DNA from: CAZVNZ01 sp964628515
Lineage (GTDB): Bacteria; Bacillota; Clostridia; Christensenellales; Christensenellaceae
DNA: 60,624 nucleotides
NCBI GenBank assembly: GCA_964628515.1
Contig: CAZVNZ010000019.1
Span: forward strand, 1-60,624
Reading direction: 5' to 3'
In this document: positions 48,800 through 58,365 of the stretch, in pieces
How the letters are laid out: each line of letters begins with the position of its first letter
How positions within the stretch are numbered: position 1 is the first letter of the stretch
The notes under the pieces: generated by a model
Told to the model about the DNA's origin: nothing
The model's database searches: none
What the model saw: the letters and a program-made list of their open reading frames with translations, nothing else
Program-made: the position numbers and the translations under genes

Positions 48800-49373
48800 C
48801 ATTGCCTTCTGCAACCAAAGCCTGAGGCAAGGTGGTACGCAAAATTGTAGTAAGGTAATGCAACATTTTTTCTTTATTAATTTTACTCGGCGCACGAAAC
48901 CACTCTATTAGTGTGCCTACCAACGCCTCCGAATAAAAAGCGCATAAAAACTGCTTGTACTCTTCCTTTGCGGTAATTTTCAGTTCTTTTTGCGCATTGT
49001 CTATTGTCGCTTTTAAAATTCCTATAAAATCGGCGTACAAAAACTTTTTTAGCCCTTCTCGCCCCAAAGAATCTAGGGCACAGTTTAAGATGTGTCTGTT
49101 GGTGTCTACATAATTCATGATAAACATAATTGCGTCCTCGCAGTCCACCAGAAAATCAAATTTTTTAACAACCTCTACCGCCTCTTCCTCCAGCATCCAT
49201 ATTAAGAGGGAATAAACATCTTCAAAGTGGTAGTAAAAGGTTTTTCGATTAACACCGCACTCATTAACTATTTCGCTAACCGTAATTTTGGATAGCGCTT
49301 TTTCTTGCATTAATTTTTTTAGTGTGTTTGCCAATGTTTTTTTGGTATTTAATGTTGTAACTTCGTGTTTCAT
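48795..49373 (-). CDS. TetR-family transcriptional regulator
   Basis: The 192-residue protein has a TetR HTH (SKITVSEIVNECGVNRKTFY) and a helical ligand domain. It diverges from the MMPL operon, which is probably its target. I chose the ATG at 49373 because AAAGGAG lies 5 bases upstream. The frame upstream to 49418 has no such signal. The C terminus runs into a repeat, so its last residues may differ from relatives. Confidence 0.88.
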   Translation of the reverse strand: MKHEVTTLNTKKTLANTLKKLMQEKALSKITVSEIVNECGVNRKTFYYHFEDVYSLLIWMLEEEAVEVVKKFDFLVDCEDAIMFIMNYVDTNRHILNCALDSLGREGLKKFLYADFIGILKATIDNAQKELKITAKEEYKQFLCAFYSEALVGTLIEWFRAPSKINKEKMLHYLTTILRTTLPQALVAEGNG

Positions 49374-49592
49374 AGCTGACTCCTTTATAGATTTATTATA
49401 CAGTTGTCCCACAAGCAATTCAATAGAAAATTTTGGATAGATTTGTCGGCATAATAAAAAAACTTTTTTATTTGCCCATCAAATGATATTAAAATGTCCC
49501 TTTTTTACCCAAATGCCAAAACATTGACCGTTGTACCCCCTAAATTATGCTGTTATGATTTTCATAAAGAAAGGAAGAAAGGAGTAAATCTT

Positions 49593-49904
49593 ATGGAATA
49601 TAATTATGATGTTGTAATGCAAACTCAACTGGGTAATCGAATAGGAAAACTGTCCGTCAGTAAAAAGCAAAAGAAAGTAAAGGGCTTTCTCTACATACTT
49701 GGCTATAATAATTCTTTGACAGGCAGAGTAGAGGAGAACGGAATGTACGAACTTACGGGAGAACTCGTTACGCTTGCACGCACAATACCCTTTCTTGCCG
49801 AAGGCTATGTGGACGAAAAGTCGGTTAATCTAACTCTGCATTGCCCTAATAATACTTTTTACATTGCCGGCAAAGCAATAGAAAATGTTAGGGAAGGAGA
49901 CTAA
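49593..49904 (+). CDS. Small hypothetical protein in the MMPL operon
   Basis: This 103-residue protein starts at 49593 with AAAGGAG upstream. It reads MEYNYDVVMQTQLGNRIGKL, then GFLYILGYNNSLTGRVEENG and ends HCPNNTFYIAGKAIENV. It looks like an all-beta domain. It has no signal or membrane segment. It is the first gene of the exporter operon, 5 bases before the MMPL gene. I recognise no named family. Confidence 0.65.
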   Translation: MEYNYDVVMQTQLGNRIGKLSVSKKQKKVKGFLYILGYNNSLTGRVEENGMYELTGELVTLARTIPFLAEGYVDEKSVNLTLHCPNNTFYIAGKAIENVREGD

Positions 49905-49909
49905 TACTT

Positions 49910-51985
49910 ATGCAAAATTTTTACAGCAAAATTGTTAAACATCGAAAGATTATACTGATTATTTTTATACTATGCGCCGTATTTTGCGCATTATGCAAAC
50001 CGCTAATAGCGGTAAATTACGAAATGAACGATTATTTACCCTCGCAAACAGCTTCGAGTATATCCCTCGATGTGTTGGAGTCGGAGTTTGAGGGGGGTAT
50101 TCCAAACGCCCGTGTTATGATACGAAATGTATCCGTGCCCCAAGCATTAGAATACAAAGACCGCCTGCTTGCAGTAGATGGCGTAACCGATGTTGTTTGG
50201 CTTGACGATACAGAAAACATACTAACACCCTTAGAAATGATGGACGCCAATGTTGTGGATAATTACTATAAGAATAATACGGCGCTGTTTACAGTCACTT
50301 TGGAAAAGGACGACCGTCTAACGGAAACCGTAAAGGAAATCCGAGAGGTAATCGGAGATGAAAACGCTATGACGGGGAGTGCCGTTTCTACTGCCGCCGC
50401 AACTTCCAGCACAGTTTCGGAAGTAGCCAAAATAGCCGTTATTGCCGTGATTTTCGTGTTGATTGTGCTGCTGCTTACCACCACTTCATGGTTAGAGCCG
50501 TTTATCGTGCTTGGAAGTCTTGGAATTGCCGTGTTGATTAATGCAGGCTCCAATCTGATTTTTGGTGAAATTTCCTTTGTTACCAATGCGGCAGGCAACA
50601 TTTTACAACTTGCGGTATCTCTCGATTACTCGGTGTTTTTGCTACATCGTTTTGCGGAATGTCGCAAAGAGTACGATAATCCGGTGGAGGCTATGGTACA
50701 AGCGTTGTGCAAATCCACTTCCTCCATTCTATCAAGCGGACTTACTACGGTTATAGGATTTCTCGCTTTATGTCTGATGCAGTTTCAAATAGGGCCTGAC
50801 CTTGGGTTTGCTTTAGCCAAAGGTATTGCAATAAGCCTAATTACCGTATTTGTGTTTGCGCCGTGCTTAATCCTTAGCACCTACAAACTGATAGACAAAA
50901 CCGCCCACAAATCATTTATGCCGAGTTTTAACAAATTTGGTAAGGCGGTATGCCGTGTTATAGTGCCCGTTGCTTGTATTTTTGCATTGCTGATAGTGCC
51001 GGCATTTCTCGCCTCTAACAGCAACCAATATTTTTACGGTGCCTCCCATATTTTCGGGGAGCAAACACAGCTTGGTGCGGATACCGAGGCGGTGGAGGAA
51101 GCCTTTGGCAAAAATGATACCTATGTGTTGATGGTGCCTAAAGGAAGTCCTTCCACAGAAAAACAGTTATCCGACGACCTTCATAATTTGGGTGATGTTG
51201 ATGATATAATTTCTTACGTGGACAATGCAGGGTCGGTGGTGCCCACTCAATATGTGGAGAGTGCTACCCTATCTAAGCTGATTTCTGAAAATTACAGTCG
51301 TATGGTTGTGTCCGTAGGTGTTGATTATGAGGGTGATGAAACATTTTCGTTGGTGGAAGAAATTAGGGGTATTGCAAATAAATACTATCCGAGTTCCTAC
51401 TATCTTGCGGGAGAAGGGGTAAGTACCTACGATTTAATGAATACTGTTACCTCGGATATGGTTAAAGTCAATCTGATTGCAATTTTAGCGGTGTTTGTTG
51501 TGCTATTGTTTGCAATGAAGTCCGTCTCCATACCCATAATACTTGTTTTGGCTATTGAAACGGCAATTTGGATTAACCTTTCCATCCCCTATTTTACAGG
51601 CTCTACGGTTTTCTACATCTCTTACCTAATCATCAGCTCTATACAACTGGGGGCAACGGTAGATTACGCAATACTGTTTACAGACAGGTACAAGGAGTTT
51701 CGTAGGAGTATGGGTAAAAAGGAAGCCATTGTAAAAACGATTTCTGCCTGCACGGTATCAATACTAACATCGGGTAGCGCACTTACGGTTATAGGCTTTC
51801 TGTTAGGTATGATTTCTTCTCACGGAATATTGTCTCAACTGGGGTATTTTCTGGGATTTGGCACTCTGTGTTCGCTAATAGCGGTAATATTTGCCCTACC
51901 GGGACTACTATATATCTTTGACGGGGTAATTAATAAAACAACTCGTCAAGCTAATTTTTTAAAGAATGTAAGGAGGATAAAATGA
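49910..51985 (+). CDS. MMPL/RND-type membrane exporter
   Basis: This 691-residue protein has two halves, each with an extracytoplasmic domain and about five to six membrane segments. The MMPL signature is seen twice, as AVSLDYSVFLLHRFAECR and GATVDYAILFTDRYKEFR, with the D-Y pairs of the proton relay. Such proteins export lipids, siderophores or drugs. The operon with a secreted LxxG-repeat protein and a divergent TetR gene suggests inducible export. GGAGAC precedes the ATG. Confidence 0.92.
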   Translation: MQNFYSKIVKHRKIILIIFILCAVFCALCKPLIAVNYEMNDYLPSQTASSISLDVLESEFEGGIPNARVMIRNVSVPQALEYKDRLLAVDGVTDVVWLDDTENILTPLEMMDANVVDNYYKNNTALFTVTLEKDDRLTETVKEIREVIGDENAMTGSAVSTAAATSSTVSEVAKIAVIAVIFVLIVLLLTTTSWLEPFIVLGSLGIAVLINAGSNLIFGEISFVTNAAGNILQLAVSLDYSVFLLHRFAECRKEYDNPVEAMVQALCKSTSSILSSGLTTVIGFLALCLMQFQIGPDLGFALAKGIAISLITVFVFAPCLILSTYKLIDKTAHKSFMPSFNKFGKAVCRVIVPVACIFALLIVPAFLASNSNQYFYGASHIFGEQTQLGADTEAVEEAFGKNDTYVLMVPKGSPSTEKQLSDDLHNLGDVDDIISYVDNAGSVVPTQYVESATLSKLISENYSRMVVSVGVDYEGDETFSLVEEIRGIANKYYPSSYYLAGEGVSTYDLMNTVTSDMVKVNLIAILAVFVVLLFAMKSVSIPIILVLAIETAIWINLSIPYFTGSTVFYISYLIISSIQLGATVDYAILFTDRYKEFRRSMGKKEAIVKTISACTVSILTSGSALTVIGFLLGMISSHGILSQLGYFLGFGTLCSLIAVIFALPGLLYIFDGVINKTTRQANFLKNVRRIK

Positions 51986-53961
51986 AAAAGTATACAAAAT
52001 GGACGGCAGCAATGCTAACGGCAATAATGATTACAGCCCCCGTGTCTAAGGCACTTGCGGCAACAACTCCCAACCAAAAAGAAGAGGTAGTTTATGCTGT
52101 AACAGAAGGAAACGGAGCGGTAAAAGGCATTTATGTGGTAAACAGTTTTTCGGGCGGAGATATTACCGATTACGGCAACTACTCTCAAGTTAAAATGCTG
52201 ACTTCCGAAACACCCATAAATAAAAACGGAGATAAGATTACCTTTACTGACAAGGGTAAAAAGGTATATTACGAAGGGACAATGGATAAAACCGCACCCA
52301 TTCCGTGGAATATTGTAATTAGGTACTTTATGGATGGAAAGGAATATTCCTCAACGGAAATTGCAGGAAAAAGCGGAAAACTGGAGATACGGTTCCAAAT
52401 AACAAAAAACGAGGCATGCAAAGGCACTTTTTATGAGGATTACGCATTGCAAGCAACCTTTTTGCTGGACACAAACAAATGTACGAGCATTACGGCAAAC
52501 GATGCAACCATCGCAAATGTGGGAAGTAATAAGCAGTTAGCCTATACCATTCTTTCGGGAGAGGGCATAGACACGGTAATTACCGCAGATGTGCAAAATT
52601 TTGAGATGGACGCCGTAACAATTAACGGCATAAGGCTAAATTTGGATGTGGATATAGACGATAGCGAGCTTATGGAAGAAATAGGCAAGCTAATAGATGG
52701 TACGGTTGAGCTAAACGACGGGGCAATTTCCCTAAAAGACGGTGCAAATGCACTAAAAGACGGTGGCTTGCAGTTGGCTGAAGGTTCGGCATCACTAAAA
52801 AACGGAACAGACGGTTTAGCAGGTGGCATTGCCGATTTACAAGCAGGAGCAGAAGCTATGTTAGAGGGATTTAATCAACTAAACGCACAGTCGGATACCT
52901 TGCTTGGGGGTTCTGCCCAAGTTAAGGAGGCGCTGTCTCAAATACAAAGCGCATTACAATCCGTAGCCGTTTCAAAGGAGCAAATCTCCGCTCTTGCACA
53001 ATCATCATCAAGCATAAAAAACGGAATTAACGAGTTGTACACCGGTGCAGAGAATTTAAAAAACGCCTTCGGCTATGCCAGGTATAAAAATGCAATGTCG
53101 GCAAACGGCTTAGATATTGATGCTCTTAAAGCGGGAAATGCACAGGCAGCCTCAAATCTTTCGGGTCAAATAGGTGCTTTGAGCGCAATTATAGGCTCGC
53201 TTGACGAGTCCGACCCTGCCCAAGCCGCACAGGCAGAGCAGTTGCGCAGTCAAATAGGCGAGCTTGAAAATGTAGCAACCTTACTTGCAGGCAATATAGG
53301 GGCTATTGAAGGAACGGCAGGCTATCTTAACGGAATTTCCGGTGGTGCGGACTCTTTGCAGGCAGGACTTATGCAGTTACAGGAAAACTACAATGCTTTT
53401 GACACGGCAATCTCCCAGCTTGCAGGCACCCTTGAAGGAATGTTTTCTAAACTTGAGGAGTTGACCTCTGCCATCAATCAACTAACGGCACAATACGATA
53501 AGCTTGATAGCGGTTTTAGGGAATATACAGAGGGAGTAGCACAGCTTTCTTCCGGATATTCTCAGATTATGAAGGGAGTTTCCGCACTTTCTGAGGGAAG
53601 TAAGGCATTGCAGGAGGGCTCGGGCGTGCTAAACGCAGGTACGGAAGCACTCTACGACGGACTTACCGAGTTATGCGACGGGGCATCCACCCTTACGGAC
53701 GGCACGGGGGAAATGAAGGACCAAACGGAAGGAATGGACACCAAAACCCAAGAAAAGATAGACGAAATATTGACTTCTTTAGGGAGTGATGATGCGCAGG
53801 CAGTATCTTTTGTATCGGACAAAAACACTAATATTACATCTGTGCAATTTGCAATCAGAACGGAAGCAATAGCGGTGCAGGAAACGAAACAGGCAGACGT
53901 TGAGCCTAAAGAAGAATTAAACTTTTGGCAAAAGCTTGTGCAGTTATTCGAAATGAAGTAA
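51982..53961 (+). CDS. Secreted LxxG-repeat protein (YhgE/Pip-like)
   Basis: The 659-residue protein has an N-terminal signal peptide (WTAAMLTAIMITAPVSKALA), a beta-rich domain to about residue 235, and then xxxLxxG heptad repeats such as LKDGANALKDGGLQLAEGSA (about 250-300) and a second block (about 530-590) around a Gln/Ser-rich helical middle. Such repeats (TIGR03057 type) occur in YhgE/Pip proteins. It lacks the YhgE membrane domain. It overlaps the MMPL stop by 4 bases, so the two are made together. It may be an accessory subunit outside the membrane. Confidence 0.8.
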   Translation: MKKYTKWTAAMLTAIMITAPVSKALAATTPNQKEEVVYAVTEGNGAVKGIYVVNSFSGGDITDYGNYSQVKMLTSETPINKNGDKITFTDKGKKVYYEGTMDKTAPIPWNIVIRYFMDGKEYSSTEIAGKSGKLEIRFQITKNEACKGTFYEDYALQATFLLDTNKCTSITANDATIANVGSNKQLAYTILSGEGIDTVITADVQNFEMDAVTINGIRLNLDVDIDDSELMEEIGKLIDGTVELNDGAISLKDGANALKDGGLQLAEGSASLKNGTDGLAGGIADLQAGAEAMLEGFNQLNAQSDTLLGGSAQVKEALSQIQSALQSVAVSKEQISALAQSSSSIKNGINELYTGAENLKNAFGYARYKNAMSANGLDIDALKAGNAQAASNLSGQIGALSAIIGSLDESDPAQAAQAEQLRSQIGELENVATLLAGNIGAIEGTAGYLNGISGGADSLQAGLMQLQENYNAFDTAISQLAGTLEGMFSKLEELTSAINQLTAQYDKLDSGFREYTEGVAQLSSGYSQIMKGVSALSEGSKALQEGSGVLNAGTEALYDGLTELCDGASTLTDGTGEMKDQTEGMDTKTQEKIDEILTSLGSDDAQAVSFVSDKNTNITSVQFAIRTEAIAVQETKQADVEPKEELNFWQKLVQLFEMK

Positions 53962-54270
53962 TTTGCACTCCCGGATTTGCGAAGCTTTTACGAATATTTT
54001 TGTAAATCTTATTATCACGCTGTTTTTGTATGTTGGAAAGGGGGGCAACCCTCTTTTCTTTTGCCTGCTTTTATTTTACACTAAGAATGTGGAAGAAGTT
54101 GTGGAAATTTCGTTTTACTGCTGATATAATGGGATAAAGAACATAGCGATAATATGAATTTGATGATATGGAAATGATGGTAAGAATTATATGCTCAAAG
54201 TCATTATTCCAAATTTTGAGTTATAAAGCGACAAGAGTTTCGTTTTTTTAGTATTACGGGGGAATTTATT
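53962..54270 (+). other. Intergenic region: terminator and extended -10 promoter
   Basis: The 309-base gap holds a hairpin with GAAAGGGGGGCAACCCTCTTTTC-like pairing (54036-54060) followed by T residues, which ends the MMPL operon. Further on TGATATAAT (54122-54130) is an extended -10 element with a poor -35, which may serve the dGTPase-like gene. No gene is supported. Confidence 0.6.
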
Positions 54271-56130
54271 ATGAGCAAATTTATTTTGATAAAAGCAAAA
54301 AACACTCTTAACTCGATAGCCTATATGGATATCAGCTACAATGAAAATGGCACAGAAAAATACTTTCCTATTACAGGAAGTGACAATGATAAAGTAACGG
54401 TGCTTAACTTAGAGGACCGCGATTATCCTATTTACATATTTGTGTTTAGCGAAATTGAACAAAAAAAGCAAGTTGAGTACATATATTTAGGTGTTGGGCA
54501 CAAAGAAAAATCCGATCAAGGGCTAATTCTAAAAGTATCTATAAAGCAGAAACTAATTAATAAATCTATTATTGCCAATTATGTCTCTTGCTCGGAAATC
54601 GATTTAACATTAGACTATGGCTTAAACTCATATGTAACTGTTGAAAACTCGCCCGGTTTTGTGAAACAGATGAGCTTTATTGCTTCGCCCCCTTACCAAT
54701 ATATTTCATCAACAAAGAATACCGAGTATCTTAGCTTAAAAGAAGAAGAATTTCTACATCCCTTAGCTCAAAAAAATGAGTACTGTAAACGAGAATATCC
54801 AACTACAGATGTAGATAACGAACGTGGGGAGTTTAGAAGAGACCTCGAGCGAATAATTCATTCTAAAGCATTTAGAAGAATGGTGGACAAAGCACAAATT
54901 TTTTCTGCAAAAAAAGGAGATTATTACCGAACACGTATGACACATTCGCTTGCAGTAAAGCAAATTGCACAAGGCATTAGTGCGGAACTGAAGTTGAATA
55001 ATTTTTTAACCGAAGCAATAGCTTTAGGACACGACATAGGTCATACTCCTTTTGGGCATCAAGGAGAAAGAACACTTAGTGAAATTTTATCCGAGAAAGA
55101 ACAGTTTTTTGAAAAGGAATATAAAATCGAATTGTCTTATGGGGGATTTAAGCATAATTATCAATCGCTGAGAGTTGCAACAAGATTAGAAGAAAAATAT
55201 ATTGATTTTGATGGGCTCAATTTATGTTTTCAGACACTTGATGGTATTTGGAAACATACAAAAACCAAAAAAGAGGTAATTTTATCCGAATTTGTATCAC
55301 ACAAACCACTTTTATCATATTTAACGTGTGAAACATCAATACCATGTACTCTTGAAGGGCAAATTGTCAAAATTGCAGATGAAATTGCACAAAGGAGCCA
55401 CGATTTGGAAGACGCATTCTCGGCAAACCGCTTATTGCTTGAAGATTTAAAAAATTATTTGCTGTTGAACAAAACAAGCTTACTAAAAGAACAAATTGAA
55501 CAAATTGAGAATTCTTTTGCAAAAGCTGTCAATTCCAACCGTCTGTTTGCTCATGAAAAAGAACTTTTGCATGGACGTATTTCCTCAAAAATTATTAATT
55601 TTTTTATTGTCGATGTCTTAAAGCAATCAAATATTAATATTGATCTATATGTAAAAAATAGCGGAATAGAAAAATTTAAAAACGACGATAATAGAGTATC
55701 CGAGTCTATTATTAACTTTTCCGAGAGCGGTCAAAGACTAAATGACTATATAGAAAGAATCATTAACAAGAGAGTTATTAACAGCACTGAAGTTTCATTG
55801 TTCGACAGCAATGGAGCAGCTGTTGTTCGTGCCCTATTCAATTCTTATTATAATAATCCTCGCTTATTGCATAAAGGAACTATACATAGAATAATGCAGG
55901 ATTACCGCTCTATAACAAAAAATGTTATAGATTTTGAAGAAGGAGATCCCGGAATTATCAGACAAGAGTGGAATAAAATCATAGTAGCTAAAAGTGATGC
56001 GGATGACTTGGATTTAGTTGATAATGAATATCTTGAAAAGAACAGAAGTCTGGTTAAAAACATAATTGATTTTATTGCAGGAATGACTGATTCGTATGCA
56101 ATAAACGAATATAACCGGATACTAAGATAA
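54271..56130 (+). CDS. dGTPase-like HD-domain protein with extra N-terminal domain
   Basis: The 619-residue protein is a deoxyguanosinetriphosphate triphosphohydrolase homologue from about residue 185: RGEFRRDLERIIHSKAFRRM, His225 in RMTHSLAVKQIA, the His254-Asp255 pair in ALGHDIGHTPFGHQGER, GGFKHNYQSLRVATRLEE and VKIADEIAQRSHDLEDAF. All HD metal residues are present. The first 180 residues form an additional domain rich in beta-strands with no match I recognise. Dgt homologues are usually 350-500 residues. dGTPases of this kind can protect against phage by draining dGTP. GGGGG lies before the ATG. Confidence 0.85.
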   Translation: MSKFILIKAKNTLNSIAYMDISYNENGTEKYFPITGSDNDKVTVLNLEDRDYPIYIFVFSEIEQKKQVEYIYLGVGHKEKSDQGLILKVSIKQKLINKSIIANYVSCSEIDLTLDYGLNSYVTVENSPGFVKQMSFIASPPYQYISSTKNTEYLSLKEEEFLHPLAQKNEYCKREYPTTDVDNERGEFRRDLERIIHSKAFRRMVDKAQIFSAKKGDYYRTRMTHSLAVKQIAQGISAELKLNNFLTEAIALGHDIGHTPFGHQGERTLSEILSEKEQFFEKEYKIELSYGGFKHNYQSLRVATRLEEKYIDFDGLNLCFQTLDGIWKHTKTKKEVILSEFVSHKPLLSYLTCETSIPCTLEGQIVKIADEIAQRSHDLEDAFSANRLLLEDLKNYLLLNKTSLLKEQIEQIENSFAKAVNSNRLFAHEKELLHGRISSKIINFFIVDVLKQSNINIDLYVKNSGIEKFKNDDNRVSESIINFSESGQRLNDYIERIINKRVINSTEVSLFDSNGAAVVRALFNSYYNNPRLLHKGTIHRIMQDYRSITKNVIDFEEGDPGIIRQEWNKIIVAKSDADDLDLVDNEYLEKNRSLVKNIIDFIAGMTDSYAINEYNRILR

Positions 56131-56407
56131 ATATTTATTCCGTTAAATTATAGGTTTATCATTATCCAAACCGCAAACTGAACAAATTGGGCTTGATGGA
56201 TAAAACCTATCTATTTTTGTAAGGGTTTTCTATTTTTTTAAAAATATTTGTAAAATAGCAAAAAATCTAAGACAAAAACATTGAAAAGGCTCCTGAAATA
56301 TGGTACATTATGTACACAACAGTATTATAATTCGATAAGACAACATAGTGTTACGGAAATAAAGTATAGTAATGAATATAAATATTTCTTATTTTAAGCA
56401 ATTTTAA

Positions 56408-57040
56408 ATGAGTAAAAAGCTATGCAAGGAAACATTTTCAAAAAAGCACCCAAATGGCATTACAAAAGCAGATTGGGAAACGCAAAAAAGCGAAAATTTA
56501 TTAAAGCAAGATTTTAAATCAGATGAGCCTTGCACAAAGTGGTTAAGCGATATATCAGTAGTAAAGACAGCAGATGGCAATTTGTATATATCACCCGTGT
56601 TAGATTGCTTTGACGGAGCAATAGTAGGACTTAGTATGGCAGATCATATGAAAGCAGAGCTGTGCATACAATCCTTTGAAAATGCCTGTAAGAGCTATAA
56701 TGCACGAAATATGATTTTTCATAGCGACAGAGGTAGCCAATATACAAGTGGCAAGTTTCGCAATGTACTCACTGCATATGGAGCAATTCAAAGTATGAGT
56801 GGCACCGGTAGATGCTATGATAACGCTCGTATGGAGAGTTTTTTTGCTACTTTGAAAAAAGAAAAACTGTATAAAGTTAATTGCGAGAGCCTGCCTATGG
56901 ATACTGTGAAAACTATAATATTTAGATGGATATTTACTTACTACAACAGATATAGAGTTTATACTTCAAATGCCGGTGGTTATCCACCGTTGGTAAAGCG
57001 TGAGATGTTCAGTAAGGAATTTTTAGATTTGGTGGCTTAA
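56408..57040 (+). pseudogene. IS3-family transposase, N-terminally truncated
   Basis: The 210-residue frame is the integrase core of an IS3-type OrfB: the catalytic Asp in WLSDISVV, Asp in FHSDRGSQYTS and Glu in CYDNARMESFFATLKKE, ending RYRVYTSNAGGYPPL. The usual HTH_21 segment at the OrfB start and the whole of OrfA are missing, so the element cannot move by itself. Terminal inverted repeats were not found. The remnant marks an insertion between the dGTPase-like gene and the orphan HicB. Confidence 0.85.
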
Positions 57041-57058
57041 TATTTTGTTCGAGTTTTT

Positions 57059-57151
57059 TTACTCTACTTTTATTGACAATTCCAAACCAATTCTTGTTTT
57101 TTTAGGTTTATTATTATCGTTTTCAGCATTACTAACATTATTTTTATCCAT
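57059..57151 (-). CDS. Short frame, possibly cut by the IS3 element
   Basis: A 30-codon frame starts at 57151 behind AGGAG and reads MDKNNVSNAENDNNKPKKTR, then IGLELSIKVE before TAA. The good start signal suggests a real gene start. The stop lies 19 bases from the end of the transposase remnant, so the rest of the gene may have been lost at the insertion. No family can be named. Confidence 0.35.
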   Translation of the reverse strand: MDKNNVSNAENDNNKPKKTRIGLELSIKVE

Positions 57152-57193
57152 AACTATTGCTCCTAAGCTTTTGTTATAAAACTAATTCACGTA

Positions 57194-57222
57194 TTTACTT
57201 TACGTAATTTATGTAATATAAT
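57194..57222 (+). promoter_or_regulatory. Promoter of the orphan hicB
   Basis: TTTACT (57194-57199), 17 bases and TATAAT (57217-57222). The spacer TTACGTAATTTATGTAA is a near-palindrome, a likely HicB operator, since HicB proteins with a DNA-binding tail repress their own promoter. Confidence 0.55.
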
Positions 57223-57281
57223 ATATATATGTCAATATTATATGTAATAGAAGCACTATTACTGTGTGAAAGGAGTACGCA

Positions 57282-57656
57282 ATGGAATACGTTTATCCGG
57301 CAATATTCAATCAAAATAGCGATGGGAGTTATACAATTATGTATCCGGATTTGCCCGGCTGTATAAGCGAAGGTAAATCTTTAAGTAATGCGTTATATAT
57401 GGCAAAAGATGCTCTTACACAATGGTTATCATATTTAACCGAAAACGGCGAGGAAATTCCATTTGCTACCGACATAGTGTTAGTAAATAAAAAACACAAA
57501 GATAGCATTGTCACCTTGATTTCTGCTGATTTAAAGGACTACCGTGCCGTTAAACGCACTATAAGTTTGCCAAAATGGATGGATGAAAAGGCATCTGCGG
57601 CGGGGCTAAGTCTTTCACGGGTTTTACAAGACGCTCTTAAAAAAAGGATAGAATAA
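57282..57656 (+). CDS. HicB-family antitoxin, orphan
   Basis: The 124-residue protein has the HicB core (EYVYPAIFNQNSDGSYTIMY, PDLPGCISEGKSLSNAL) and a ribbon-helix-helix tail (RTISLPKWMDEKASAAGLSL). It differs from the shorter HicB at 116. No hicA is found on either side. It could be a stand-alone regulator, or its toxin may have been lost near the IS3 insertion. AAAGGAG precedes the ATG. Confidence 0.82.
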   Translation: MEYVYPAIFNQNSDGSYTIMYPDLPGCISEGKSLSNALYMAKDALTQWLSYLTENGEEIPFATDIVLVNKKHKDSIVTLISADLKDYRAVKRTISLPKWMDEKASAAGLSLSRVLQDALKKRIE

Positions 57657-57679
57657 GCGGAGTTAGTCCTTTTTATCCC

Positions 57680-58045
57680 TTATAAACTAATTTGTTTTTC
57701 TATTAGTTCTATAACTTTATTTTTTTCAATTTCTAAATATGTATCTCTCAAATTAATTGTTGCTTGTTTTAGCTCTATTCTATACTGTGGTTCGTTTACT
57801 TCCTGTTGTGATTTTTCAAGATCTCGCTTGTTATTATTAGCTGCTTTATTCAGTTTATCTAAGATTATCTGATACCGGTACATTACACGTAACAAATTTT
57901 TATATTGAATTACAAAATCTCCAAGTAAATTTGCTGAATTTCCCGAAAATAAGAACTTGATTTTTGTAGCTACTTCGGTTAGAGATTCCAACTTCGCTAA
58001 AAACGGTTTTTTAAGAGGATTTTCTATGGTAATAGAGGTTGATCG
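57680..58045 (-). pseudogene. C-terminal remnant of a helical protein
   Basis: The frame is open from a stop at 58046-58048 to 57680. A TTG at 57991 could serve as start but has no ribosome binding site. The protein part is KPFLAKLESLTEVATKIKFL followed by helical, charged segments such as NNKRDLEKSQQEVNEPQYR. It looks like the coiled-coil end of a larger protein cut on the upstream side. No family is recognised. Confidence 0.4.
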
Positions 58046-58048
58046 CTA

Positions 58049-58365
58049 TTGTCGGAATTATCTTCTAAGGCGTTGCAAGTATCTCTATATAACTGAATCA
58101 GTCCAATCTAATAAACTATAATTTTAGTGTTTTTAAGTATTTTTATGATTAAATATTTATGCTTTGATTATTATAATCTACATTGATGTACAGATTTTTG
58201 TTGTTTATGCCCGGATGATTTCATTTAAAAAAAATGTAGTATATAATAATTACACAAATAAGGTGATGTTGCTTTGAAAAACTCAGTGTATATATGCAAA
58301 TAAAGTACTGTTGCATAATAATCAATATAATTTTGAATAGTCTTTAGTTTAAAAGGATAGTGCCA
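58049..58365 (+). other. Region before the radical SAM gene: promoter and a 9-codon frame
   Basis: TATAAT lies at 58242-58247 with a weak -35. A TTG at 58274, 8 bases after AAGGTGAT, opens a 9-codon frame, MKNSVYICK, which ends with TAA at 58301. No cysteine-rich precursor gene is found in any frame. The short frame could be a leader, the stub of a lost precursor gene or chance. Confidence 0.4.

Noticed and set aside
48604..48825. Forward and reverse reading frames across the 39-bp duplication
   Set aside because: They arise from the repeated DNA itself, have no start signals and overlap the TetR gene end.
56303..56315. GTACAT-T-ATGTAC palindrome as an attachment site or operator
   Set aside because: No second copy or neighbouring recombinase was found, and the IS3 remnant lacks matching ends.
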